Below, piece after piece: positions 25,041 to 33,237 of a stretch of DNA of 64,000 bases. This stretch comes from Candidatus Thiodiazotropha sp. (ex Myrtea sp. 'scaly one' KF741663). GTDB lineage: Bacteria > Pseudomonadota > Gammaproteobacteria > Chromatiales > Chromatiaceae. The notes beneath the pieces are model-generated. The model was not told the DNA's origin. It did not search any database and saw only the letters and a list, made by a program, of their open reading frames with translations. Made by a program: the position numbers and the translations under genes. The DNA lies in contig JAHXIQ010000002.1 in NCBI GenBank assembly GCA_025655555.1, positions 248,001 to 312,000 on the forward strand, in the 5' to 3' direction. Each line of letters begins with the position of its first letter. Positions within the stretch are counted from its first letter, which is position 1.

Positions 25041-26384
25041 ATGGCAGGACCCTCAGGACAGCGTGAAGGCAATCTGGATGCCCCCACCAGGCACCCGATC
25101 GATTGGAAAAATCCCGATTATTACGATGAGGAGAAGCTCCTCGCTGAGATGGAACGGGTCTTCGACCTATGCCATGGCTGCCGACGATGCGTCAGCCTGT
25201 GTCAGAGCTTCCCCACCTTGTTCGATCTGGTCGATGAATCTGAGACCTTTGAAGTCGACGGCGTGGACAAGAAAGATTACTGGCAAGTGGTGGACCACTG
25301 CTACCTGTGCGACCTCTGCTATATGACCAAATGCCCCTACGTACCCCCCCATGATTGGAATATCGATTTTCCCCATCTCATGCTTCGCGGCAAGGCGGTC
25401 AAATACAAAAAAGGTGACGTCAAATTACGTGACCGCGTGCTCACCAGCACCGACAATCTTGGCAAACTGGCCGGTATTCCCGTGGTTTCCGGCGTGGTCA
25501 ACCGATTCAACAAAGCAAAGAACTTCCGTGAGATCCTCGACCATACACTGGGGGTGCATCCGGAGGCCAAACTCCCCGAATTCCACAGCCGTCCGCTACG
25601 CAAGCGCCTGGCTGACAGAAGAGCAAGCAATGCCCAAGGTACCCCGGCGGGCAGAACCACCGGCAAGGTTGCGCTGTTCGCCACCTGCTACGGCAACTAC
25701 AACGAACCCCATGTGGGCGAAGACCTGGTTGCGGTATTCGAGCACAACGGTATCCCCGTGACCATTGCCGAAAAAGAGCAGTGCTGCGGCATGCCGAAAC
25801 TGGAACTGGGCAATCTCGATGCGGTCGAGGCCGCCAAGAATGCCAACATTCCCGAACTAGCCAAACTGGTCGATGAGGGCTGGGATATCGTCGCCCCAGT
25901 GCCCTCCTGCGCGCTGATGTTCAAACAGGAGCTGCCGCTGCTGTTTCCCGACGAACCCGAGGTGAAGAAAGTGGCGGACGCCATCTTCGATATCTTCGAA
26001 TACCTGATACTGAGACATAAAGCGGACCTGCTCAAGACCGACTTCAAGCAAGGTCTCGGCAAAGTGGCCTATCACGCTGCCTGTCACCAACGGGTACAGA
26101 ACATCGGCGCTAAAACAAAGGAACTGCTCTCTCTGATCCCGGATACCGATGTCACAGCAATTGAACGCTGCTCGGGCCATGACGGGACATATGCGGTGAA
26201 GAGCGAGTTTCACGAACATGCCATGAAGATCGGCAAACCGGTGGTCAACCGAGTCAAGCAGGCTGAGGCCGATCACTATGGCAGTGACTGCCCCATGGCG
26301 GGGCACCACATCGAAAACGGCCTGCGAGATGGCAGACAGCCCGAGCACCCCATCAGCCTGGTGCGTAAGGCTTACGGATTATAA
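25041..26384 (+). CDS. GlpC/HdrD-like Fe-S oxidoreductase subunit
   Basis: The 447-residue protein starts at ATG 25041 with AGGAG upstream; the open frame back to 24897 merely overlaps rubrerythrin. Two 4Fe-4S motifs lie near the N-terminus: Cys44/47/50/54 (CHGCRRCVSLC) and Cys87/90/93/98 (CYLCDLCYMTKC). Two CCG-type domains follow, seen in KEQCCGMPKLELGN and ACHQRVQNIG...RCSGHDG. These domains carry electrons or bind a non-cubane cluster in heterodisulfide reductase and GlpC. No transmembrane helix is present. I infer electron delivery to rubrerythrin and the ferritin-like protein in the same operon. Confidence 0.9.
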   Translation: MAGPSGQREGNLDAPTRHPIDWKNPDYYDEEKLLAEMERVFDLCHGCRRCVSLCQSFPTLFDLVDESETFEVDGVDKKDYWQVVDHCYLCDLCYMTKCPYVPPHDWNIDFPHLMLRGKAVKYKKGDVKLRDRVLTSTDNLGKLAGIPVVSGVVNRFNKAKNFREILDHTLGVHPEAKLPEFHSRPLRKRLADRRASNAQGTPAGRTTGKVALFATCYGNYNEPHVGEDLVAVFEHNGIPVTIAEKEQCCGMPKLELGNLDAVEAAKNANIPELAKLVDEGWDIVAPVPSCALMFKQELPLLFPDEPEVKKVADAIFDIFEYLILRHKADLLKTDFKQGLGKVAYHAACHQRVQNIGAKTKELLSLIPDTDVTAIERCSGHDGTYAVKSEFHEHAMKIGKPVVNRVKQAEADHYGSDCPMAGHHIENGLRDGRQPEHPISLVRKAYGL

Positions 26385-26405
26385 ATTCAGTATTGAGGAA
26401 CCACT

Positions 26406-26693
26406 ATGTCGAACGAAGGTTATCACGAGCCAGTCGAGCAACTCAGCAGCGAAACCCGCGACATGCATCGCGCCATCGTCTCACTGATGGAGGAGCTGGA
26501 AGCCGTCGATTGGTATAACCAGCGGGTGGATGCCTGTACCGATCCCGCCCTGCGCGCCATCCTTGCGCACAACCGGGATGAAGAGAAGGAACACGCCGCC
26601 ATGGTGCTGGAGTGGATCCGTCGCCAGGACCCGTCCTTCGATAAAGAACTCAAGGACTACCTGTTCACCGAAAAAACCATTGCACATGAATAA
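26406..26693 (+). CDS. Encapsulated-ferritin (EncFtn)-like protein without targeting tail
   Basis: The 95-residue half-ferritin is very like EncFtn: HRAIVSLMEELEAVDWYNQRVDACTDPALRAILAHNRDEEKEHAAM. By comparison with the known R. rubrum protein the di-iron ligands would be Glu30, Glu60 and His63, formed only across a dimer interface. True EncFtn ends with an encapsulin-targeting tail of SLGIGSL type. Here the protein stops after FTEKTIAHE, and no encapsulin gene is in the window. It probably works free in the cytoplasm. It is 21 bp after the Fe-S gene and 19 bp before DUF3501. Confidence 0.88.
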   Translation: MSNEGYHEPVEQLSSETRDMHRAIVSLMEELEAVDWYNQRVDACTDPALRAILAHNRDEEKEHAAMVLEWIRRQDPSFDKELKDYLFTEKTIAHE

Positions 26694-26712
26694 TCGAATG
26701 CAGGAGAGATTC

Positions 26713-27297
26713 ATGACCGAACTGTCACACGACGACCTTTACAGCCTCGAAGAGTATGCGCGCATCCGCCAAGAGTTTCGCGCCAAGGTCATCGAGCACA
26801 AGAAAATTCGGCGCCTGCCGATCGGCCCAAACGCAGCCCTCTATTTCGAAGATGAGCTGACCATGCAGTATCAGGTGCAGGAGATGCTGCGTATCGAGAA
26901 GATCTTCGAACCGGACGGTATTCAGGACGAGCTGGATGTCTACAACCCGCTCATCCCAGACGGGATGAACTGGAAGGCTACCTTCATGATGGAGTATGTC
27001 GATGAGGAAGAGCGCAAAGCGGCGCTGTCTCAACTTATCGGTGTTGAAAAACACATCTGGGTCCAGGTAGAGGGCTTTGACAAGGTTCGTCCCATTGCCA
27101 ACGAAGACCTGGAGCGTTCCACGGAAGAGAAGACCTCATCCGTCCATTTTCTGCGCTTCGAACTCAGCGAAGCGATGATCAGTGCCCTCAAGAACGGTTC
27201 TAATCTATCGGCAGGGATTGATCACCCGGTCTATGACTATCGTGTGGATGACATACCTTCACCGGTAAAAAAATCACTGCTCAGCGATCTCCACTAA
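26713..27297 (+). CDS. DUF3501 family protein
   Basis: The 194-residue protein starts at ATG 26713 with AGGAG upstream; the longer frame overlaps the ferritin gene. It begins LSHDDLYSLEEYARIRQEFRAKVIEHKKIRRLPIGPNAALYFED. Many acidic residues and the motif TMQYQVQEMLRIEKIF are characteristic. The function is unknown, but the gene regularly travels with rubrerythrin and GlpC-like Fe-S genes, as here. Last gene of the operon, closed by an intrinsic terminator. Confidence 0.85.
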   Translation: MTELSHDDLYSLEEYARIRQEFRAKVIEHKKIRRLPIGPNAALYFEDELTMQYQVQEMLRIEKIFEPDGIQDELDVYNPLIPDGMNWKATFMMEYVDEEERKAALSQLIGVEKHIWVQVEGFDKVRPIANEDLERSTEEKTSSVHFLRFELSEAMISALKNGSNLSAGIDHPVYDYRVDDIPSPVKKSLLSDLH

Positions 27298-27372
27298 AGC
27301 GACGCCAGTCACAACAGATCAGGGTACTTAAGCCTAAGGGCCTGCACGGGTCTGTTGTATAAAAACCATAGC

Positions 27373-27412
27373 CCCTCTACTTTGCAGCCTAACTGCTTGT
27401 AGAGGGTTTTTT
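27373..27412 (+). terminator. Intrinsic terminator of the rubrerythrin operon
   Basis: CCCTCTAC (27373-27380) and GTAGAGGG (27399-27406) form an 8-bp stem, with an inner GCAG/CTGC pair, followed directly by TTTTTT. Confidence 0.88.
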
Positions 27413-27469
27413 CTTTCTCTCAATAAACCCCTGTCAGATCCATCAATACAGTGAGGCAAGTGGTGGCAT

Positions 27470-28027
27470 ATGAAAGCATCGGTCTACATCGCGATGAGTC
27501 TGGATGGATTTATTGCAAGAAAAGACGGCGCACTGGACTGGCTGGATAAAGCAAACACAGCCGTCCCCAAGGGTGAAGACTGTGGCTATCACGCGTTTAT
27601 GGATTCGATCGACACGTTGATCATGGGACGAAAAACCTATGAGAAAGTGTTGTCATTCGGTCAATGGCCCTATGGGGAAAAGCCTGTCATCGTGCTGAGC
27701 AGCCATTCGATTGTATTTCCGCCCGACCTGTCAAATAGGGTCTCTCATTCTTCGGAATCGCCGAGAGACTTGTTGGAGCGACTCTCGAAAGCGGGGGTGA
27801 CGCACGTCTATATCGATGGCGGGAATACGATTCAACGATTCCTTTCAGTCGGATTGATCGATGAGATCACGATAACGGTAATCCCGGTTATTCTTGGAGA
27901 TGGCATACCCCTTTTCGGCCCACTCGAAAATGATATCCACTTAGCTCATATACATACTCACGTATTTGATTTTGGATTTGTACAAACAACTTACTCCGTA
28001 GCACCTAAGCCTTTACAAGGAGAGTAG
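27470..28027 (+). CDS. Dihydrofolate-reductase-like (RibD C-terminal domain) protein
   Basis: The 185-residue single-domain protein has the RibD_C/DHFR fold, like YyaP or YwjB. MKASVYIAMSLDGFIARKDGALDWL opens the domain, IMGRKTYEKVL binds the cofactor phosphate, HVYIDGGNTIQRFL is the second nucleotide-binding turn, and EITITVIPVILGDGIPLFG closes it. It should bind NADPH. The substrate is unknown for these solo proteins. Its A+T level is a little higher than that of its neighbours. It is convergent with the toxin gene. Confidence 0.88.
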   Translation: MKASVYIAMSLDGFIARKDGALDWLDKANTAVPKGEDCGYHAFMDSIDTLIMGRKTYEKVLSFGQWPYGEKPVIVLSSHSIVFPPDLSNRVSHSSESPRDLLERLSKAGVTHVYIDGGNTIQRFLSVGLIDEITITVIPVILGDGIPLFGPLENDIHLAHIHTHVFDFGFVQTTYSVAPKPLQGE

Positions 28028-28040
28028 ACGGCCAACGCCT

Positions 28041-28790
28041 CTATGCCGGTGGTGACGGCAGCCGGCCATCCACCAGGAACTGCGACCGAGAGTAACCTCT
28101 GGTGCCTGCTGTTTTATTGTAGAAAGCGATCTCATCCTCGCGGGTATCGCAAAGCCAGGATTGTTTCCACGACGGACCTGCTTCAGAAAAAGCACCCGCA
28201 TCGAAGAGGGCGATATTCAAACCCGCATCAGGATCTCTGGCCGAGCGGTAGATAAACAGCTCAATGCCCACCTCACGCATCTGTCCTCCCAGTTGTTGGG
28301 TCTCCTTGTAGCTCATTGGATTTGTCAGCGCGGTCGCATAGGTATCGAAGGGTGCTTCATGCAGACACAGCCCCCGCTTTGTCGCATAGCGCGCCGCAAA
28401 AAGCGTATGTGCCGTGGTCAAGCTGCCGTCGGGGGGAGGCTCCACCATACCCGACCAGAAGACCAGACGATAATAGGCTGTCTCCGCCAGTGCCGGCGTG
28501 ATATCCAGGGCACCGTAAAACAGACTGGGCTCAAATCGTGTACCGAATCTGGAGCCATATTCGAGGGGGGGATATCGAAAGGGCGAGTAGAGCAGATAGT
28601 CCAAATGAGCCGTGCCGGGTGGGGCAGGGGGCTTGCTGATTTCCAGCAACTCCTCCAGCAGCGCCTGTTCGGCCAGATCATCGACCAGTGCACGGGTCGC
28701 AATCTGCTCCTGGCTCTCGACGACCCGGATCAGTTCTCCCTCAAGTTGTCTCGGGACAACCGCATCCCTGCAGGCAGCCCATATATCCAT
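28041..28790 (-). CDS. RES-domain toxin
   Basis: The 249-residue protein of the RES family belongs to a type II toxin-antitoxin pair. Known members degrade NAD+. The core lies in about 70-230, with FRYPPLEYGSRFGTRFEPSLFYGALD (Arg and Tyr of the putative active site), the segment ETAYYRLVFW and a late hydrophobic strand. The ATG overlaps the antitoxin stop by one base (TAATG), so translation is coupled. The N-terminal 60 residues are an extension often seen in the longer RES proteins. Confidence 0.85.
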   Translation of the reverse strand: MDIWAACRDAVVPRQLEGELIRVVESQEQIATRALVDDLAEQALLEELLEISKPPAPPGTAHLDYLLYSPFRYPPLEYGSRFGTRFEPSLFYGALDITPALAETAYYRLVFWSGMVEPPPDGSLTTAHTLFAARYATKRGLCLHEAPFDTYATALTNPMSYKETQQLGGQMREVGIELFIYRSARDPDAGLNIALFDAGAFSEAGPSWKQSWLCDTREDEIAFYNKTAGTRGYSRSQFLVDGRLPSPPA

Positions 28791-29149
28791 TAAACCTTCC
28801 CGCGCATCGCATCCAGGTATTCAACCACCCGGATCAGACCGGGTACGGATTTAATCTGATCTGCGGGGATACCGCCGATATGGCGGTTCTCTGTCTGCAT
28901 CCAGTGCTTCAGATCACCCTGCTTCCCGCCCACCAGAACGTAGAGACTACGGTAAACGCGAACCAACAAGAGCGCCAGTTCGCCCGACTTGCTGCGGGGA
29001 TCCAGCCCGGTTCTGTGGAAAGCCGTACGGTCCCGTCCCACCACCTTACCGAGATCGTCCTGCGTCAACCCCAATGCCTTACCGGCATTGAGTAACGCCT
29101 TGGTCAGTGTGGCCGATTCATCGGGTTTTTCGACACTGTGTGCATGCAT
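28790..29149 (-). CDS. MbcA/ParS/Xre antitoxin of the RES pair
   Basis: The 119-residue antitoxin has a helix-turn-helix (ALGLTQDDLGKVVGRDRTAFHR, about 30-50) and a C-terminal MbcA/ParS-like domain (LLLVRVYRSLYVLVGG...WMQTENRHIGGIPADQI). It should block the RES toxin active site and repress the operon. GGAGTG lies just upstream of the ATG. Antitoxin-first order is usual for this class. Confidence 0.88.
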   Translation of the reverse strand: MHAHSVEKPDESATLTKALLNAGKALGLTQDDLGKVVGRDRTAFHRTGLDPRSKSGELALLLVRVYRSLYVLVGGKQGDLKHWMQTENRHIGGIPADQIKSVPGLIRVVEYLDAMRGKV

Positions 29150-29174
29150 GGCTCACTCCAAAAGATACATATAC

Positions 29175-29207
29175 ATTATATAGCCAATAAATGTCGCAAA
29201 TGCAACA
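29175..29207 (-). promoter_or_regulatory. Probable promoter of the RES/Xre pair
   Basis: On the - strand TTGCAT, 17 bp, then TATATA (with TATAAT overlapping by two bases) precede the antitoxin start by about 25 bp. A tandem ATACAT repeat (on the + strand) overlaps the start region and could be the operator. Confidence 0.5.
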
Positions 29208-29359
29208 TAAAATCTATTACTGTCGCCACTAAACACAAAAAGAGATCAAATCGGTGGAGCCTCTCACACGCCCGATGAATACCTCGACCATCCTGCCCTC
29301 GTGTAACGCCTTGGTCACGTCGGCTGTCTAACACAAGGAAACGCCTGCGGAGAAGAAGA

Positions 29360-31027
29360 ATGGGCCAACATAAAACGGACGAGGAAACTCACAAGGTTTT
29401 CAACCAACCCTCCCCGCTGGAAGGCTATAACGCCTTTACATCCGACCGCATCTTGCAGCACTACGTGAATGCGTTCGGTGGCGGCTGGGGTGATGAGGCA
29501 CTGACCCGATATGGCCATCTGGTCGGCAACGAGCTACAAACCGCAGGATTCGATGCAAACCGCTATCCACCGACATTCCATAGCCACGATCGCTTCGGGT
29601 ACCGCATCGACCTGGTCGAATACCACCCGGCCTATCACCAACTGATGGCAGCAGCAATCGGGGCCCGTCATCACTGCCTACCCTGGGTCGACGAACGGGC
29701 GGGCGCTCACGTGGTCAGGGCCGGGATCGAGTACTTACATACCCAGGCCGATCCCGGCAGCGGCTGTCCTTTGACCATGACATTCGCCTCCGTACCGGTA
29801 ATCAGCCAACAGGCCGATATCGCCAAGGAGTGGCTGCCCAAGATCACCACTAACGATTATGACCCGAGGAATATCCCATTCTACGAAAAGCCGGGCCTGA
29901 CCATCGGCATGGCCATGACCGAAAAGCAGGGCGGATCCGACGTCAGCGCCAACACCACCTACGCCTATCCGCTGGAAACCACAGGCCCGGGCAAACCATA
30001 CGGGTTGGTTGGGCACAAATGGTTCTGTTCCGCCCCGATGTGTGACGCCTTTCTGGTGCTCGCCAATGCCGACAAAGGCCTCACCTGCTTTCTTCTGCCG
30101 CGCTGGCGTCCCGACGGCAGCAAAAACGCGATGATCATCCAGCGCCTCAAAAACAAAATGGGCAACGTTTCCAACGCCTCATCAGAAGTGGAATACCGGG
30201 GTGCTTTTGCCTGGATGGTTGGGGAGGAGGGCCACGGCGTAAGCACTATCCTGAAGATGGTGGCACTGACACGTTTTGACTGTATGGTCGGCTCCTCGGC
30301 AATTATGCGACATGCCGCAGCGCAAGCCATCCACCATACCGGCGGGCGAGAGGCATTCGGGCGTAATCTTCATGAACAGCCGTTGATGCAGAATGTCCTG
30401 GCAGATCTCGCACTGGAATCTGAAGCGGCCCTGGCCATCAGCATGCGCCTGGCCCACAGCCTGGATCAGCACGACGATTATGAAAGAGCGCTGTTTCGCA
30501 TCGGCACCGCCCTCGGCAAATACTGGATCTGTAAACGCACACCACAGCAGACCTATGAAGCCATGGAGTGTATCGGTGGTGTCGCTGTAGTGGAGGATAA
30601 CGTCCTTGCCCGCCTCTACCGGGAGTCGCCAATCAACGCCATCTGGGAGGGTTCGGGCAATATCCAGTGCCTCGATGTTTCAAGGGTGATTCGCAAACAC
30701 CCGACGGTCATCGATGCATTCATCAACGAACTTGAGATGGCGGCAGGCCAGATCGCACAATACGATAGCGAACTTTCCAGGCTCAAAGACGAGTTAATGT
30801 CTGATCTCGAAGATGATCGATCACTTCGCAGACTGGTAGAGATGATGGCCCTGCTCTGGCAGGCATCCACACTGATTCAGTATACGGAGCCATTTATCTC
30901 GGATGCCTTCGTATCAAGCCGACTAGATGCGTTTTATAGGCATATGTACGGGACACTGCCTTCACACACTGACTTTAAACGGATAATGACACGGGCTGCG
31001 CCTAAACTGGACAACCCATCACGTTAA
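29360..31027 (+). CDS. aidB: AidB-like acyl-CoA dehydrogenase
   Basis: The 555-residue flavoprotein resembles E. coli AidB, which is made during the adaptive response to alkylation and binds DNA. Matching segments include THKVFNQPSPLEGYN at the N-terminus, LTMTFASVPV, GLTIGMAMTEKQGGSDVSANTT (FAD site), VGHKWFCSAP, RLKNKMGNVSNASSEVE and the catalytic region INAIWEGSGNIQCLDVSRV. The AidB C-terminal region is somewhat shorter here. True alkylation control cannot be read; isovaleryl-CoA dehydrogenase activity is reported for the family. GGAG lies upstream of the ATG. Confidence 0.92.
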   Translation: MGQHKTDEETHKVFNQPSPLEGYNAFTSDRILQHYVNAFGGGWGDEALTRYGHLVGNELQTAGFDANRYPPTFHSHDRFGYRIDLVEYHPAYHQLMAAAIGARHHCLPWVDERAGAHVVRAGIEYLHTQADPGSGCPLTMTFASVPVISQQADIAKEWLPKITTNDYDPRNIPFYEKPGLTIGMAMTEKQGGSDVSANTTYAYPLETTGPGKPYGLVGHKWFCSAPMCDAFLVLANADKGLTCFLLPRWRPDGSKNAMIIQRLKNKMGNVSNASSEVEYRGAFAWMVGEEGHGVSTILKMVALTRFDCMVGSSAIMRHAAAQAIHHTGGREAFGRNLHEQPLMQNVLADLALESEAALAISMRLAHSLDQHDDYERALFRIGTALGKYWICKRTPQQTYEAMECIGGVAVVEDNVLARLYRESPINAIWEGSGNIQCLDVSRVIRKHPTVIDAFINELEMAAGQIAQYDSELSRLKDELMSDLEDDRSLRRLVEMMALLWQASTLIQYTEPFISDAFVSSRLDAFYRHMYGTLPSHTDFKRIMTRAAPKLDNPSR

Positions 31028-31628
31028 AGGCCGGCAGGTCTCAATCCTGATTTATTGGTATGGAATCAGATGCGGCATTTTGGCATATCCAAGATAACAC
31101 TCAAGAAGAATGAACCCTTGAAGGAAAGAACAATCATTGGACCTTTCGTCCAATCTTAATGGTGTCTGCTATTGGTTATACTGGTGCTCATGCAGAGAGA
31201 ACTTTAGATCTGCTATAGGTCATAAGCGACATGCCTGCTTTGAGACCAATGCGGACCCTTCAGGTTTGATGTCGCAGATTGCGATTTCAAAATTGATTTA
31301 TACTACTACTGGCACACTGGGGACGGTTAGATCCTGGAGAAGATAGACAGAAATCTATCCACAGCAGCCATTCGCTACCATCAAGTTTCTGCCGATTAGA
31401 AGTTTCAGTTTGACGGCTCTTCAATACACAAAGCAGACTCTTATTCCACCATTGTATCTATTGCCTGAAAACACCAAGGCTACACCCTCAGATTTTCCAC
31501 ACCAATGACTGATAGAGAAACGGTACAGTCCTAACAGCGTGTATAACGTGGAATAATTTGAACGACTAAAAGTTGCGCTCATTATGCGAGCATAGTAAGG
31601 CGCACATTGAATGCGCGTATATTTCCCC
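31028..31628. other. Gene-poor A+T-rich spacer, probably decayed DNA
   Basis: About 600 bp hold only short incoherent frames with no ribosome sites. A small hairpin TTGGAC/GTCCAA lies at 31137-31153. The stretch separates aidB from the diguanylate cyclase and has the look of worn remnant sequence. I can name nothing in it. Confidence 0.5.
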
Positions 31629-32618
31629 CTATCCTTTACAAACAACTACCCTGTTGCGACCGCTATTCTTGGCCTCATATAGATTCTTGTCGCAGGTCTT
31701 CATCCAATGCTTCCAGTCTCTTACTGAACTCAGGCCGGCCACACCAATACTGACAGTTACCGTACGACCGGGTATTAATGAAAGTTTTTCAATACCATTT
31801 CGTATTTTTTCTACCATGTTGATGCTATTGGCTTCATCGGTATTGTAGAGCAGAATCAAAAATTCTTCTCCGCCGATTCTGAATGCTTTGTCACTGTCTC
31901 GAAGAAAGTCCTTTAAGAATACCCCCAGCTGCTTTAGGACGTGATCGCCAATCTCATGGCCTAGTTCATCATTAATCTTCTTGAAATGATCAATGTCCAT
32001 GATGATTAGTGTGAATGCAGTATTTGTTCGATTAGCTTGATGTATCGCCTGATCCAAAGAGTCTTTAAGCAGTGTTCTATTGTACAGACCGGTTAGCTTG
32101 TCTGTAATCGCCTGTTTGTGCAGTTCGCTATATTGCCTGGCTATGATATGAAGAAAAATAGCCGAATATGCACTGACCAATGCGAATGTTACGGAGAATC
32201 TGGTGGCTTCGTGTGTCTCAAAAAGGCTCCATGCTAGTGGTACATTAACCAGTGCAAAAATAATATTTGATATCCATGCCTGACGCTCTGACATCATAAA
32301 GTAATACAACAGTACTGTTGAATAACACCAATAGGTGCCGGTTATCCCAACTTTTTCCGTTAGATAGGCTACAAACAAAGTCGTAAAAGGACCCAGCCAG
32401 ATAAACGTATAGATGGTTTTATATGTTTTCCTATGACAGCCCCAGGCAACCAAGTAAAGGCTCAACGAGGTAATCACGGCGCCTATACCAATTCCTCCGT
32501 GTTGATATGTCAGGTGATAAAAAGCAAACGGCAACACCAGGGTTCCAGCGGTGACAGAAAGCCAGAATGTGGATTTAATGTGAAAATCTGTTTGATGCCG
32601 CGAGTTTAAATCATCCAT
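31629..32618 (-). CDS. Membrane-bound diguanylate cyclase
   Basis: The 329-residue protein has about six transmembrane helices in residues 18-165, forming an integral-membrane sensor of MASE type, and a C-terminal GGDEF domain. The active site reads GGEEF and the inhibitory site is intact five residues before it (RDSD), so it should make cyclic di-GMP with product feedback. NDELGHEIGDHVLKQLG and VTVSIGVAGL are typical. The base composition is clearly more A+T-rich than the atp or uvrD regions, which suggests acquisition. No partner gene is adjacent. Confidence 0.92.
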   Translation of the reverse strand: MDDLNSRHQTDFHIKSTFWLSVTAGTLVLPFAFYHLTYQHGGIGIGAVITSLSLYLVAWGCHRKTYKTIYTFIWLGPFTTLFVAYLTEKVGITGTYWCYSTVLLYYFMMSERQAWISNIIFALVNVPLAWSLFETHEATRFSVTFALVSAYSAIFLHIIARQYSELHKQAITDKLTGLYNRTLLKDSLDQAIHQANRTNTAFTLIIMDIDHFKKINDELGHEIGDHVLKQLGVFLKDFLRDSDKAFRIGGEEFLILLYNTDEANSINMVEKIRNGIEKLSLIPGRTVTVSIGVAGLSSVRDWKHWMKTCDKNLYEAKNSGRNRVVVCKG

Positions 32619-32672
32619 TTATTTGAGGAACCTCTAATTATTATAAGATTTAAGCGATGATATCATTTTTTT

Positions 32673-32900
32673 ATGAAGACACCTGAATCCATCATGCGCC
32701 AACAAAGTTTTACTGATAACAACATCGAGAAATTCCGTAAAAAGACACGCAAAGAGCTGTTTCTTGATCATCTGGATCACATTATTCCTTAGCAAAATCT
32801 TACCGCTGCCATTGAATCTTTCTATCCCAAGCCCAAAGGTGTAGATCGACGTATCGAAAATCTGATTACCCGGAGGCTGAAAGGACGTTTTTACCGATAA
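32673..32900 (+). pseudogene. IS5-family transposase remnant (N-terminal fragment)
   Basis: Starting at ATG 32673 the frame gives MRQQSFTDNNIEKFRKKTR-type sequence, KELFLDHLDHIIP, then a TAG stop where IS5 relatives have Trp (IIP*QNL), then AIESFYPKPKG before it diverges and ends at 32900. It matches the opening of IS5 transposases (TRKEIFLSRMEQILPWQNM, FYPK). The rest of the gene is missing. It is therefore a dead fragment with a nonsense mutation and a large deletion. Confidence 0.85.
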
Positions 32901-33237
32901 GGACGATACGCACGCATTTCATCGAGACCAGAAGAGAATCTTCTCTTCAGGAATAGTCCGGATATACGGAAGCAATCCTGTCCCTGAACACAAGGTCTTG
33001 CAAAACGGGATGCGACCATATGTACGGGTTAATATATTAAGATTAAAGTCGTTTGAATTATTCAGGGCGTAATGGGATGTAGCCCTTTACAGATGTTGAT
33101 GGAGTCCGCCTGGTCATGGTGCAAATCAAAGAGTATTACTTCTCTAACCATGAGATGAAAAATGCACATAAAGAAAATATGAATATGGACGATATTACAA
33201 TGAATTGACGGTTCAAATTTAATGGAGGAGATTCACT
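32901..33237. other. Leader region of the oleate hydratase gene
   Basis: A+T-rich non-coding DNA containing a perfect 8-2-8 palindrome GAAGAGAA/TTCTCTTC (32931-32948). AGGAG lies just before the GTG start of the hydratase. No gene or further motif is evident. Confidence 0.45.

Noticed and set aside
31137-31346. 69-residue frame after aidB
   Set aside because: Lies in worn non-coding sequence with no start signal or recognised family.
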